64,000 bases of DNA from contig NZ_VFPA01000002.1 of the NCBI RefSeq assembly GCF_006716445.1, positions 744,001 through 808,000 of the forward strand, read 5' to 3'. Below, in pieces: positions 51,501-60,308 of the stretch; within the stretch, counting starts at the first letter, position 1; each line of letters starts with the position of its first letter. Origin of the DNA: Pseudonocardia kunmingensis. Its GTDB lineage: Bacteria > Actinomycetota > Actinomycetes > Mycobacteriales > Pseudonocardiaceae. The notes under the pieces were generated by a model. That model had not been told where the DNA came from and made no database searches. It saw only the letters and a list, made by a program, of their open reading frames with translations. The position numbers and the translations under genes were made by a program.

Positions 51501-53015
51501 ATGGGTGAGCTCCTGCTGGGGATCGACATCGGTACGTCGAGCGCCAAGGGCGTGCTGACTCGGCCGGACGGCGCCGTCGTTGCGAGCGCCACCCGTGCTC
51601 ATCGTCCGTCGATGCCGCGGCCCGGCTGGGTCGAGCACGACGCCGAGCGGGACTGGTGGCAGGCCGTGACCGCCTTGTCGCGGCAGCTACTGGCACGCGC
51701 CGACGGACCGCCGGCGGCCGTCTGCATCAGTGGGATCGGCCCGTGCGTACTGGCGACCGATGCCGATTTCCGGCCGCTGCGGCCCGCCATTCTCTACGGC
51801 GTCGACACCCGGGCGTCCGCCGAGGTGCGGGAGCTGACCGAGCACCTGGGCGAGCGGGAGATCGTCGCGGCCGCGGGCTCGGTCCTGACCAGCCAGTCCG
51901 CCGGGCCCAAGCTGCTGTGGCTGCACCGGTACGAGCCCGACGTCTGGGAGCGGACGGCCCGGGTGTCGACAGCCAGCTCCTTCGCCGTCGCCCGGCTGAC
52001 CGGGGAGTACGTGCTCGACCACCACTCGGCGAGCCAGTACCAGCCCATGTACGACCTGCACGGGCAGCGTTGGAACGAGGAGTGGAGCGCCGTCGTCGCC
52101 CCCGGTCTCGCGCTGCCCCGCCTGGCATGGCCGGGCGACGTGGTCGGGCACACCACCCGGGCCGCGGCCGCGGAGACCGGGATTCCGGAAGGCACGCCCG
52201 TGGCGGCGGGAACGGTCGATGCCTGGGCCGAGGCCTTGAGCGTGGGCGTGCAGCGACCCGGCGACACCATGGTGATGTACGGCACGACGATGTTCCTGGT
52301 CCAGATGCTGCCCGCGCTGGTCACCGACCCGAGGGTGTGGGCGACCAGGGGCCTTGCCGAAGGCAGTGCGTGCCTCGCGGGAGGCATGGCGTCCTCCGGC
52401 GCCATCACCGACTGGCTGCGGCGGCTCTCCGGAGAGGACGGATTCGACGACCTCGTGGCGGAGGCGGGCCGCACGGCTCCCGGCGCACACGGGCTCGTGA
52501 TGCTGCCGTACTTCGCCGGCGAACGGACGCCGCTCTTCGATCCGGACGCCCGCGGTGCCGTCCTCGGCCTGACCCTGCGCCACACCCGCGCTCACCTCTA
52601 CCGGGCAGCGTTGGAGGCGACGGGATACGCGGTGCGTCACCACCTGGAGGTCTTCGCGCAGGCGGGCGCCCCGCCGCAGCGACTGGTCGCGGTCGGTGGA
52701 GGGACCCGGGGCGGCCTGTGGACGCAGATCGTCTCCGACATCACCGGATGCCCGCAGGAGCTGCCGGAGCAGACCATCGGGGCCTCCTACGGCGACGCGC
52801 TGCTCGCGGCGCGCGCGGTGGGCCTCGCCCGCTCCGACGCCGACTGGACCCGCCGCGCCGAGGTGGTGCAGCCGCGGACGACGGCAGCGCCCGGGTACGA
52901 CGCGCTGTACCGGATCTACCGCGACGCCTATCCGGCGACGCGGGAGCTGATGCACGCCCTGGCCACGATCCAGCGCGGGGATGACCACCTCGCCCCGGTC
53001 GAGACCTTCAGCTGA
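51501..53015 (+). CDS. FGGY-family carbohydrate kinase
   Basis: 504-residue kinase with the N-terminal phosphate motif LLLGIDIGTSSAKGVLTRPDG (residues 4-24), the mid-protein GTVDAWAEALSVG with catalytic-type Asp, and the C-terminal VAVGGGTRGGLWTQIVSDITG (adenosine motif). The closest look is to xylulokinase-type members, but the sugar or polyol is unknown. ATG 51501 follows GGAGGAGG; upstream GTG 51456 is poorer. It heads the plus-strand unit with an ABC transporter and a sulfatase, suggesting phosphorylation of the alcohol or sugar freed by desulfation. Confidence 0.9.
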   Translation: MGELLLGIDIGTSSAKGVLTRPDGAVVASATRAHRPSMPRPGWVEHDAERDWWQAVTALSRQLLARADGPPAAVCISGIGPCVLATDADFRPLRPAILYGVDTRASAEVRELTEHLGEREIVAAAGSVLTSQSAGPKLLWLHRYEPDVWERTARVSTASSFAVARLTGEYVLDHHSASQYQPMYDLHGQRWNEEWSAVVAPGLALPRLAWPGDVVGHTTRAAAAETGIPEGTPVAAGTVDAWAEALSVGVQRPGDTMVMYGTTMFLVQMLPALVTDPRVWATRGLAEGSACLAGGMASSGAITDWLRRLSGEDGFDDLVAEAGRTAPGAHGLVMLPYFAGERTPLFDPDARGAVLGLTLRHTRAHLYRAALEATGYAVRHHLEVFAQAGAPPQRLVAVGGGTRGGLWTQIVSDITGCPQELPEQTIGASYGDALLAARAVGLARSDADWTRRAEVVQPRTTAAPGYDALYRIYRDAYPATRELMHALATIQRGDDHLAPVETFS

Positions 53016-53039
53016 CACCCGCCCTTGAGAGGAGTGCCC

Positions 53040-53912
53040 GTGCCCGAAGTCGTGTTCACCCCGGGCCGCCGACGAACGAGCCCCGATCCAGCCGACGCCC
53101 CACCCAGGGCCGCCGGCCCGCGGTCGTCACCGACCCTGCGGCAGCGCGCCCTGGCCAGGATGCGGATCGGCCTGCTCGGTGCGGCCGGCTTCGTCGGCCT
53201 GATCGTGGTGTGGCAGGTGGTCGCGGTTGCCGAGGTCATCGGCAACGGCCTGCTGCCGAGGCCCGGCGAGGTCCTGGCAGTGATCTGGACGGGGCTGGGG
53301 GACGGCCTCGCCTACGACCTGTACGTCAGCACCAGCCGCGTCGTCATCTGGGTGGCGATCGGCATCGCCGCGGCCGTGCCGGTGGGCTTCGTGCTCGGGT
53401 GGTTCCCCCTCGCACGGGCCGTCCTGAACCCACTGGTCAACTTCTTCCGCGCGCTGCCGCCCATCGCGCTCGTCCCGCTCGTGATCGTCTACTTCGGGAT
53501 CGGCGAGCTGGCCCGCGGGATCATCCTCATGTACGCCGCGTTCTTCGCGACCGTGGTCATCGTCTTCGAAGGAATCGCCGGCATCGAGGAGAAGTACGTC
53601 CGCGCCGCGCGCACGCTGGGAGCAGACCGCTTCGAGGTGCTGCTGAGGATCGTGCTGCCGTTCTCCGTGCCGCACATCCTGACCGCGGCCCGGGTGTCGC
53701 TGGGGATCGGCTGGGCGTCGCTGGTCGCGGCCGAGCTCGTCGCGGCGCAGGACGGGCTCGGCGCGGTGATCCAGAACGCGGGCAACTTCCTCGACATTCC
53801 CCGGGTGTACGCCGGAATCATCCTCATCGGTCTGTCGGCACTGGTGATGGATCTGCTCATCCGGTTGGCCTCGGCGCGATTGGTGCGGTGGCAGGACAGG
53901 GGTGACCGATGA
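53040..53912 (+). CDS. SsuC/TauC-like ABC permease
   Basis: 290-residue inner-membrane permease with six predicted helices (first about residues 43-63) and the EAA loop AARTLGADRFEVLLRIVLPFSVPHIL. The LLPRPGEVLAVI and NFFRALPPIALVPLVIVYFGIGE stretches are typical of nitrate/sulfonate/taurine-type systems. GTG 53040 follows GAGGAG by 5 bases; the frame opens at TTG 53025. Its stop overlaps the ATPase start. Confidence 0.9.
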   Translation: MPEVVFTPGRRRTSPDPADAPPRAAGPRSSPTLRQRALARMRIGLLGAAGFVGLIVVWQVVAVAEVIGNGLLPRPGEVLAVIWTGLGDGLAYDLYVSTSRVVIWVAIGIAAAVPVGFVLGWFPLARAVLNPLVNFFRALPPIALVPLVIVYFGIGELARGIILMYAAFFATVVIVFEGIAGIEEKYVRAARTLGADRFEVLLRIVLPFSVPHILTAARVSLGIGWASLVAAELVAAQDGLGAVIQNAGNFLDIPRVYAGIILIGLSALVMDLLIRLASARLVRWQDRGDR

Positions 53913-54709
53913 TGGGCACGATCAGCGGCGGTGGTCTCGTCGTCGACGGGATCAGCAAGCGCTTCGGGCGCGGCGAGAGCGTCGTCACCGTGCTCGACGA
54001 CATCGCCTTCCAGGTCGCCGAGGGCGAGTTCGTGGCCGTCGTGGGGCCGAGCGGATCCGGCAAGACCACGCTGCTCAACACGGTCGCCGGGTTCGTCGAT
54101 CCGGATGAGGGCAGGATCCTGGTGAACGGGGCACCCGTCGCCGGGCCAGGACCCTCGCGGTGTGTCGTGTTCCAGGAGTACGCGATCTTCCCGTGGCTCA
54201 CCGTCCGCCGGAACATCGAGTTCGGCATGCGCCTGCGTGCCCGACGCCGCCCCGCCGACGAGCGGCGCGAGGTGGCCGACCGCTACCTCGAGCTGATGGG
54301 GCTGACCGCCTTCGCCGACGCGCTTCCGAAGACGTTGTCCGGCGGGATGCGGCAGCGCGTCGCGCTGGCCCGCGCCTACGCGGTCGATCCCGAGATCCTG
54401 CTCATGGACGAGCCGTTCGCGGCACTCGACGCCCAGACGCGCGAGACCATGCAGGAGGCCCTCCTGGAGATCAACCAGAAGGAGCGCCGCACCGTCGTGT
54501 TCGTGACCCACCAGGTCGAGGAAGCGATCTTCCTCGCCGACCGGATCGTGGTGATGTCGGCGCGCCCGTCCCGCGTCCAGGACGTCGTGACCGTCCCGTG
54601 GTCGGGGGAACGGACCCATGCGTTGAAGACCAGCACCGAGTTCATCGCCCTGCGCCGTGAGATCGAATCGATGTTGCGCAGCACGGATTCCACCCCACGG
54701 GTCGCCTGA
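53909..54709 (+). CDS. SsuB/TauB-like ABC ATPase
   Basis: 266-residue ATPase: Walker A GPSGSGKTT (about residues 48-56), Q-loop VFQEYAIFPWLTV, signature LSGGMRQRVALARA, Walker B ILLMDEPFAALD, H-loop FVTHQVEEA. The PWLTV and GMRQRV forms match sulfonate/nitrate/taurine importers. It pairs with the permease at 53040 and the lipoprotein at 54741. Confidence 0.92.
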   Translation: MMGTISGGGLVVDGISKRFGRGESVVTVLDDIAFQVAEGEFVAVVGPSGSGKTTLLNTVAGFVDPDEGRILVNGAPVAGPGPSRCVVFQEYAIFPWLTVRRNIEFGMRLRARRRPADERREVADRYLELMGLTAFADALPKTLSGGMRQRVALARAYAVDPEILLMDEPFAALDAQTRETMQEALLEINQKERRTVVFVTHQVEEAIFLADRIVVMSARPSRVQDVVTVPWSGERTHALKTSTEFIALRREIESMLRSTDSTPRVA

Positions 54710-54740
54710 CCCGTCGTCGACAGGATCGAAGGAGGCGTCC

Positions 54741-55760
54741 ATGCGGCGTCGTGTTCTCGCGGCTCTCACCGGGCTCGCGCTCGCCATCGCCGCCACGGCG
54801 TGCGGCTCGACCGACGCCGCGTCCGGTGGTGGTTCGGACTCCCGCCAGCAGGTGACCATCGGCTACATCGCCGGGCCCGCACCCGGCATGCACCTGCTGC
54901 TCGCGGACGAGAAGGGCTACTTCGCCGACGCCGGACTGGATGTCGAGATCGTGCCCTTCCAGACCGGGATCTCGCTGTCCAACGCCCTCACCGGGGGGAG
55001 CATCGACGTCGGCGTGATGGGGGCCGTGATCGCCAACTTCCCAGCACGCGGACAGGGCAAGGTCTTCCTGCTGAACAACCTCGAGGCCAACATCCAGCAG
55101 ATCTGGGCCGCGCCCGACTCCGGTATCCGGTCGGTCGCCGACCTGCGCGGCAAGCGCGTCGCCACCACCACCGGGACCGCCGCGCACCTCCTGCTGCACG
55201 TGGCACTGGCCGAGAACGGGCTCTCCACCGATGACGTAGAGATCGTCAACCTCGACATGCCTGCGGTGTCCAACACGTTCGTCACCGGGGGCGTCCCCGC
55301 GGCGGCGCTGTGGGCGCCCTTCGACGCGCAGATCGCACAGCGCCTGCCGGGCGCCACGAAGATCGGGACCTCCGAGCAGTTCTACCCGGCGTCCGCGATC
55401 GCGGGCGGCTGGGTGGCGAACAACGAGTTCCACGCCGAGCACCGGGACGCCCTCGTCAAGATCACCGAAGCCTGGACGAAGGCCAACGACGACATCACGA
55501 CCGACCAGGCCGCGGCGCTGTCCACCGGATGCCCGAGGCTGTCCGAGTTCATGACGGCCGAGGTGTGCGCCCAGATCTACCAGCAGGCGAAGAGCTTCTC
55601 GACCGAGGAGTGGGCCGGCTACTACGAGGACGGGACGGCCGTCGACTGGATCGGGCGGATGGAGCGGGTGTTCGTCGAGATCGGCGCGCTCCCGCAGTTC
55701 GTCGAGCCGGCGCAGTTCTTCGATCCGTCCATCTTCACCGACGCCCGGCAGCAGCCCTGA
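54741..55760 (+). CDS. SsuA/NMT1-like substrate-binding lipoprotein
   Basis: 339-residue secreted protein with signal peptide and lipobox AATACG. The mature part starts with VTIGYIAGPAPGMHLLLADEKGYFADAGLDVEIVPFQTG, then DVGVMGAVIANF and LRGKRVATTTGTAAHLLLH, the nitrate/sulfonate/taurine/thiamine-precursor binding-protein pattern. It would deliver the substrate of the kinase/sulfatase cassette. ATG 54741 follows GAAGGAGGCGTCC. Confidence 0.92.
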   Translation: MRRRVLAALTGLALAIAATACGSTDAASGGGSDSRQQVTIGYIAGPAPGMHLLLADEKGYFADAGLDVEIVPFQTGISLSNALTGGSIDVGVMGAVIANFPARGQGKVFLLNNLEANIQQIWAAPDSGIRSVADLRGKRVATTTGTAAHLLLHVALAENGLSTDDVEIVNLDMPAVSNTFVTGGVPAAALWAPFDAQIAQRLPGATKIGTSEQFYPASAIAGGWVANNEFHAEHRDALVKITEAWTKANDDITTDQAAALSTGCPRLSEFMTAEVCAQIYQQAKSFSTEEWAGYYEDGTAVDWIGRMERVFVEIGALPQFVEPAQFFDPSIFTDARQQP

Positions 55761-55803
55761 TGGTCGTTCCGTGCCGATCGACGATCCCGCACCCGGAGGC
55801 AGC

Positions 55804-57354
55804 GTGACCACGGCGACCCGCCGACCCAACATCCTCCTGCTCATGGCCGACCAGCTCAGCGCGTTCGCCGTCGGACCGTACGGCAACGAGGACGTCCTGA
55901 CGCCGAACCTCGACGCACTCGCCGCGCGGGGCGCGGTCCTGGAGAACGCCTATTGCAACGCACCGCTGTGCGTGCCCTCCCGGGCCGCGATGATGACCGG
56001 GCGGCTGCCCAGTGACGTGCCGTCCAACGACAACGCCGAGGAGTTTCCGGCCTCGGTGCCGACGTTCGCCCACTCGCTGCGCCGGGCCGGGTACCGCACG
56101 ATCCTGTCCGGGAAGATGCACTTCGTCGGCCCGGACCAGATGCACGGCTTCGAGGAACGGCTCACCACCGACATCTTCCCGCCGGACCTGACCTGGACGC
56201 GGCCGTGGGAGGAGCAAGGCGACCCGCCGCGGCTGTCCGGGGCCCAGCAGAACGGCGGCCGCGAGTACGTCGACATCCTGCGCTCGTCCGGACCGCTGCC
56301 CTGGACCTACCAGATGCATTACGACGAGGAGGTCCGGTTCGCGGCGTTGCAGCGCCTGCGGGAGCTCGCGCTCGACCGCGACGAGCGAGCCGGCGAGCCG
56401 TGGATGATGGTCGCGTCGTTCACGCAGCCGCACGACCCCTATGTGGCCCCACCGGAGTACTGGGACCGGTACGAAGGGCGGCACATCGCAATGCCCGAAC
56501 CCGTCCCCGACGATGTCCCGCTCCACCCCCTGGATCACTGGGCGAACTCGTTCCACGGGGTGGATCGCGGCGACATCGCGGACGAGCAGACCTACCTCGC
56601 CCGCCGCGGCTACTACGCGATGACCAGCTACATCGACGACGTCGTCGGCTCCTTCGTCGGCGAGCTCGAGCGCTTCGGACTGCTCGACGACACCGTCATC
56701 GTCTTCACCAGCGATCATGGCGACCAGCTGGGCGAGCACGGCATGTACTTCAAGCGGACCCTGCGGGAATGGTCGGTGCGGGTGCCGCTGATCCTCGCCG
56801 GCGCCGGTGTCCCGCCCGGGCGCCGCGTCGAGACACCGGTCTCCCTCGTCGACCTGCACCCCACGTTCGCCGCACTCGCCGGCGCACGGCTGCCGGGCTG
56901 CGTGAGCGACCGCCTTGCCGGCGGAAACCTGCTCGAGCTGTTCGGCCGTGACGCTCCCGGGCAGCATCCGGATGTGATCGTCGAGAACTCGGCGGAGGGC
57001 ACGATCCGGCCGGTCCGCGCGGTGGTCTCCGGCCAGTACAAGCTCGTGCACGTCCGCGGCCTGCCGGATCAGCTCTACGATCTGGACAAGGACCCGAGGG
57101 AGCTGCACAACCTCGCCGACGACCCCGAACACGCTCCGGTACTGGCACGTCTGCGCGAACGCGTGCTCGCCGACTGGGACCCGCAACGCGCGGAGGCCGA
57201 GATCGTCGCCAGCCAGCGGATCCGCCAGTTCCTGGGCGAGGCGATGGCGCACGGCGCGTCCACGTCCTGGGCGTTCCAACCGGTGTCGGACGCTGCCCAC
57301 CGCTGGGTCCGCAGCACCGAGGACGACCCGTGGGACCCCCTCTGCGGCTTCTGA
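55804..57354 (+). CDS. Type I sulfatase, choline-sulfatase-like
   Basis: 516-residue sulfatase. Metal ligand Asp is in LLLMADQ (about residue 16); the modification site is C-V-P-S-R (residues 56-60, Cys to become formylglycine); SGKMHFVGPDQMHGFEERLTTD and FTSDHGDQLGEHG complete the active site. The segment from FEERLTTDIFPPD and the C-terminal RIRQFLGEAMAHGASTSWAFQP are characteristic of choline sulfatase (BetC). It lacks a signal peptide, so desulfation is cytoplasmic after import. No choline dehydrogenase genes are near, so another sulfate ester is possible. GTG 55804 follows GGAGG; GTG 55771 is an alternative. Confidence 0.9.
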   Translation: MTTATRRPNILLLMADQLSAFAVGPYGNEDVLTPNLDALAARGAVLENAYCNAPLCVPSRAAMMTGRLPSDVPSNDNAEEFPASVPTFAHSLRRAGYRTILSGKMHFVGPDQMHGFEERLTTDIFPPDLTWTRPWEEQGDPPRLSGAQQNGGREYVDILRSSGPLPWTYQMHYDEEVRFAALQRLRELALDRDERAGEPWMMVASFTQPHDPYVAPPEYWDRYEGRHIAMPEPVPDDVPLHPLDHWANSFHGVDRGDIADEQTYLARRGYYAMTSYIDDVVGSFVGELERFGLLDDTVIVFTSDHGDQLGEHGMYFKRTLREWSVRVPLILAGAGVPPGRRVETPVSLVDLHPTFAALAGARLPGCVSDRLAGGNLLELFGRDAPGQHPDVIVENSAEGTIRPVRAVVSGQYKLVHVRGLPDQLYDLDKDPRELHNLADDPEHAPVLARLRERVLADWDPQRAEAEIVASQRIRQFLGEAMAHGASTSWAFQPVSDAAHRWVRSTEDDPWDPLCGF

Positions 57355-57378
57355 CCCCGATCGGCGACGGCATGGCCA

Positions 57379-57409
57379 CCGGGCAGCTCATGGTGCGTGA
57401 GCTGCCCGG
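57379..57409. terminator. 12-bp hairpin after the sulfatase gene
   Basis: CCGGGCAGCTCA (57379-57390), loop TGGTGCG, then the exact complement (57398-57409), 25 bases after the sulfatase stop. It probably ends the cassette transcript. Confidence 0.8.
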
Positions 57410-57985
57410 CGCGCCTGCACCACCTCGCTGCGGTCGAGTCACCCGAGGGCGGCGCTCGGCGCCTCCCCGCATGGCTCCGCGTGACCGGTCGCAGCCAGGT
57501 CCGATGTTCCTGGGAGCCCTCCTGCGCCGGATGAGGGCCTTGACCGGTTCTCGGCGATCGTCTCGGTGGTGCGCACGCGGTGCGGTGCGCGTCGTCAGGA
57601 CTCGCCCAACCACCTTCGCCGACGAGCGGAGGAGTTGGCCGATGATGATCCCCGGACGGCCATCGTCACCTGGCTGGAAGAGCGGTCGGCCGCCGCAGCG
57701 GAGACCCGTGGCTCGGCTGCTCGCTCGGGGGCGGCGCGAGGTGTCACGCCCATGATCGCCGCGGCGTGCACCGGACCACGACCACGAGTCGGGACGAGCG
57801 GGCACCGCGGCACCTGGGCCCGTCGAGCGAGGCTGGGCGGCGCCGAACCGGCCGGACGCGACCTGGGCTGCAGACACGACGCCGATCGAGCGGCAAGTCG
57901 TGAATGCCCAGACCATCGCCCGACGAGGCAGGTGAGACCTTCGTCCCCGGCCCCGCCACCCGCGGTCACGACATTCGTCCTGGTG
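57410..57985. other. Gene-poor gap with possible TetR C-terminal remnant
   Basis: 576 bases between the sulfatase terminator and the SnoaL-like gene. A plus-strand frame over about 57540-57740 reads FSAIVSVVRTR, then RRRAEELADDDPRTAIVTW followed by LEERSAAAAETRGSAA, resembling the end of the helix-turn-helix and start of the ligand domain of a TetR regulator. There is no start or helix-turn-helix, so at best it is a remnant. The rest shows nothing that I can support. Confidence 0.3.
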
Positions 57986-58351
57986 TCATCCGGCGGCCGG
58001 GATGAAGTTCGCGTACTCCTCGATCCGATCGATGAGCCCGCCCTCGAAACGGAAGTACATCGCCGCCTGCACCTCACCGGCCGGCCCTTCGATATTGGTG
58101 ATGTGCAGGACGTGCTGCTGAAGGACCTCATTCGGCTTGGAGAACTGGCGAATGATGTCGTAGCGCAGCGAAGTCTCCTTGCTGAGCATGCCCTTGAGCA
58201 GCGACAGGTTTTCGTCGATCGTCTGCTCGTCCTTGCCATCGTTGTGCCACACGGTCGCCGTGTCCGTGCACAATGCGCGCATGCCGGCGTGGTCGCCCGC
58301 CTCCAGCAGGCGCAGGTATCGGATTGCGGTGTCCTGGATCTCCGCACTCAT
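57986..58351 (-). CDS. SnoaL/NTF2-like protein
   Basis: 121-residue protein: AIRYLRLLEAGDHAGMRALCTDTATVWHNDGKDEQ, then AAMYFRFEGGLIDRIEEYANF at the end, a complete SnoaL-like cone fold with the common final beta-strand motif. These serve as small isomerases, hydrolases or binding proteins. ATG 58351 overlaps the DUF1684 stop by 4 bases, so the two are one operon. Not closely similar to the SnoaL-like protein at 10752. Confidence 0.85.
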   Translation of the reverse strand: MSAEIQDTAIRYLRLLEAGDHAGMRALCTDTATVWHNDGKDEQTIDENLSLLKGMLSKETSLRYDIIRQFSKPNEVLQQHVLHITNIEGPAGEVQAAMYFRFEGGLIDRIEEYANFIPAAG

Positions 58352-59151
58352 GAATCATTCGCTCCGTTCGAGGCGTTGTAGACCGGTGTCCGTTCACCCG
58401 CTCGCACTGGCACAGGCAGGTGGTTGCCCTCCGGGGCCAGGGGGCAGGGAAACGCGGGCGAAAAGGCATGCAGCGGAAGGACGACCCGGTTGAAGTCGAC
58501 CCGGACGGTGCCTTCTTCCGCCGACGGCAGGACCACCCACCGGCCGATCTCCGGGGTCTCGGAGCCACTCGTCGCATCGGTGAATACCACCAGCAGTTGC
58601 CCAGGGAGCGATTCGATCACCGTCAGCGAGTACCGCTCCCCCTTCAGGTCGAACACCAGGTCGGCAGGCGCCGGCAGGATCTGCCTGCTGGGCGGGTCGG
58701 TCAACCGTCCGACCTCTACGACCCGTCCTGGCGTCCTGCGGTACTCCGCTTCGACGATGTAGTCCGGGTCGACCGGGTACACCGCGATCTCTCGCAGCCC
58801 CGCCAGCGGCGCAGCGGCGGGCGCCCGAACAACGAGACCATGGGTTCCCCCACCGCCGGAGATGATTCCGCTGCGCTCGCCCGGGAACTTCAACTCGCTA
58901 CCCACTTCGAGGGCCACGGTGCCGTCGACCGGACGGCCGTCCAGCGATACCCCGTCCGCGCCGGCCGCGGTGAATGCCAGGCCCCCTGATCCGTTCGTAT
59001 TCCAATGACCAGGCACGCCCTCGACCGTCTGGTTCGAACCGGAGATCGTCGCCAACTGGACTACCCCAGCCTTCCCCTGCGGGCCAGCAATCTCCTCCCA
59101 GCGGCTCTCCCTCCAAGCTTCGTACTCCGCTGCTGTGCTCTCAGTCGGCAT
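58348..59151 (-). CDS. DUF1684 family protein
   Basis: 267-residue protein with the DUF1684 pattern: an N-terminal YEAWRESRW stretch, a central beta-rich half, LLVVFTDATSGSETPEIGRWVVLP and VRVDFNRVVLPLHAFSPAFPCPLAPEGNHLPVPVRAGE at the end. The family has no known biochemical role. No signal peptide is seen. A palindrome nearly identical to that of the XRE-cupin gene lies 44 bases upstream, so it is probably controlled by that regulator. Followed by the SnoaL-like gene in the same operon. Confidence 0.83.
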   Translation of the reverse strand: MPTESTAAEYEAWRESRWEEIAGPQGKAGVVQLATISGSNQTVEGVPGHWNTNGSGGLAFTAAGADGVSLDGRPVDGTVALEVGSELKFPGERSGIISGGGGTHGLVVRAPAAAPLAGLREIAVYPVDPDYIVEAEYRRTPGRVVEVGRLTDPPSRQILPAPADLVFDLKGERYSLTVIESLPGQLLVVFTDATSGSETPEIGRWVVLPSAEEGTVRVDFNRVVLPLHAFSPAFPCPLAPEGNHLPVPVRAGERTPVYNASNGANDS

Positions 59152-59194
59152 GGTTCAACAGTCCGGCGGATCCAGACAGAACGTCAAGCTTGCA

Positions 59195-59208
59195 TGCCAT
59201 TCTGGCAA
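59195..59208. promoter_or_regulatory. TTGCCAGAATGGCA operator candidate before DUF1684 gene
   Basis: Read on the minus strand, TTGCCAGAATGGCA matches 13 of the 15 positions of the palindrome before the XRE-cupin gene (60043-60057). It sits 44 bases upstream of the DUF1684 start. The 287-base gap up to 59438 otherwise shows nothing that I can support. Confidence 0.6.
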
Positions 59209-59438
59209 GATCCGCCAGGTGCTGGACCCGTGGGCAGGACGTCGGCGACGCTCGATGGTCGGCGCGAGGTCACGGGCTCCTGGTGTGGCCGGCTGGCGCA
59301 GATGCGGCTCGGGTCCCCGCGCCCGCTACGGCGGCCGGGCCGATCCGGCCCCGCTTCGTGCCCGGCGCTGACCGTCCCGGTCCGAATCCCCCCACGCCAC
59401 TCGGGTGGTACGCAGTCCCGTCCTGTCCGCGGTCCCGC

Positions 59439-60032
59439 CTACGGGCGTCCCGGTGCCCTGGGGCGTGCCCGGACATGTGCGCGCTCGCCCTGCTTGCCGA
59501 ACAAGCTGAGGAATTCGACTGATCCCGGGTCGGCTGCGCCGAACCAGTGGGGAACGTGGGTATCGAACTCGGCTACCTCGCCAGGGGCGAGCACGAGATC
59601 GTGTTGGCCGAGCACGAGCCGTAGCCGTCCGTTGAGGACGTAGATCCACTCGTAGCCCTCGTGGGACTGCGGGTCCGCTTCCTTCCGCCGGGCATCAGCT
59701 GAGATCACGAATTTGTACGCCTGGACGCCGCCGGGACGCCGGGTCAACGGCAGGACGGTCATCCCGCCGTGGCATCTGATGGGCCGCAGGTGCAGCCGAG
59801 GATCTCCGGTGGGAGGGGCGTCGACCAGCTCGTCGAGCGTCACACCGTGGGCTCTGGCCAGCGGAAGCAACTGCTCGAGGGTCGGGCGGCGGTTGCCGGA
59901 CTCCAGCCGGGACAGCGTGCTCTCGGAGATGTGGGTGGCAGCGGACAGGTCGGCCAGCGTGATCTTCCGCTGCCGGCGCAGCGCGCGCAGCTTGGGCCCG
60001 ACCGCCTCGAGCGCCCTTTCCAGGCCATCCAT
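59439..60032 (-). CDS. XRE-family regulator with C-terminal cupin
   Basis: 197-residue regulator. Helix-turn-helix at about residues 14-68 (LRALRRQRKITLADLSAATHISESTLSRLESGNRRPTLEQLLPLA), then a cupin barrel with SHEGYEWIYVLNGRLRLVLG, LAPGEVAEFDTHVPHWF. The cupin probably binds a small ligand or metal. ATG 60032. A perfect palindrome TTGCCAGACTGGCAA ends 10 bases upstream of it, so the protein very likely represses its own gene and the DUF1684 operon. Confidence 0.9.
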   Translation of the reverse strand: MDGLERALEAVGPKLRALRRQRKITLADLSAATHISESTLSRLESGNRRPTLEQLLPLARAHGVTLDELVDAPPTGDPRLHLRPIRCHGGMTVLPLTRRPGGVQAYKFVISADARRKEADPQSHEGYEWIYVLNGRLRLVLGQHDLVLAPGEVAEFDTHVPHWFGAADPGSVEFLSLFGKQGERAHVRARPRAPGRP

Positions 60033-60042
60033 ACCGATCAGC

Positions 60043-60057
60043 TTGCCAGACTGGCAA
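60043..60057. promoter_or_regulatory. TTGCCAGACTGGCAA palindrome, autoregulatory operator candidate
   Basis: Perfect 7-1-7 dyad directly before the XRE-cupin start, with a further half-site TTGCCAG at 60064-60070. The same sequence with small changes stands before the DUF1684 gene. It is close enough to the ATG to cover the promoter or ribosome site. Confidence 0.65.
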
Positions 60058-60308
60058 TGAGCGTTGCCAGGGCCGTACCGGGCAGTTGCCGATCCAGGAA
60101 CGACCACCACCGGGAGGGGCGAGCCGGCGAACCCGGCACCCGAGACCGCGGTCGGTGACACCTCGTCGGCACCAGACGCCGTGCGCGGGCGGTCCGAGCC
60201 CTGGACAGCGCAGCGCCCGCCGCGGCGGCGCGGCCCGATCCGTGCGACCCGCCAGCACCCGGCCGCGGCGCCCCGCGACGACTGGGGGAGGGCCGCGTAG
60301 CGGCCTGG

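Noticed and set aside
50475..57354. Calling the sulfatase cassette a choline utilisation (bet) operon
   Set aside because: Only the sulfatase resembles BetC; there are no choline or betaine-aldehyde dehydrogenase genes, and an FGGY kinase does not fit.
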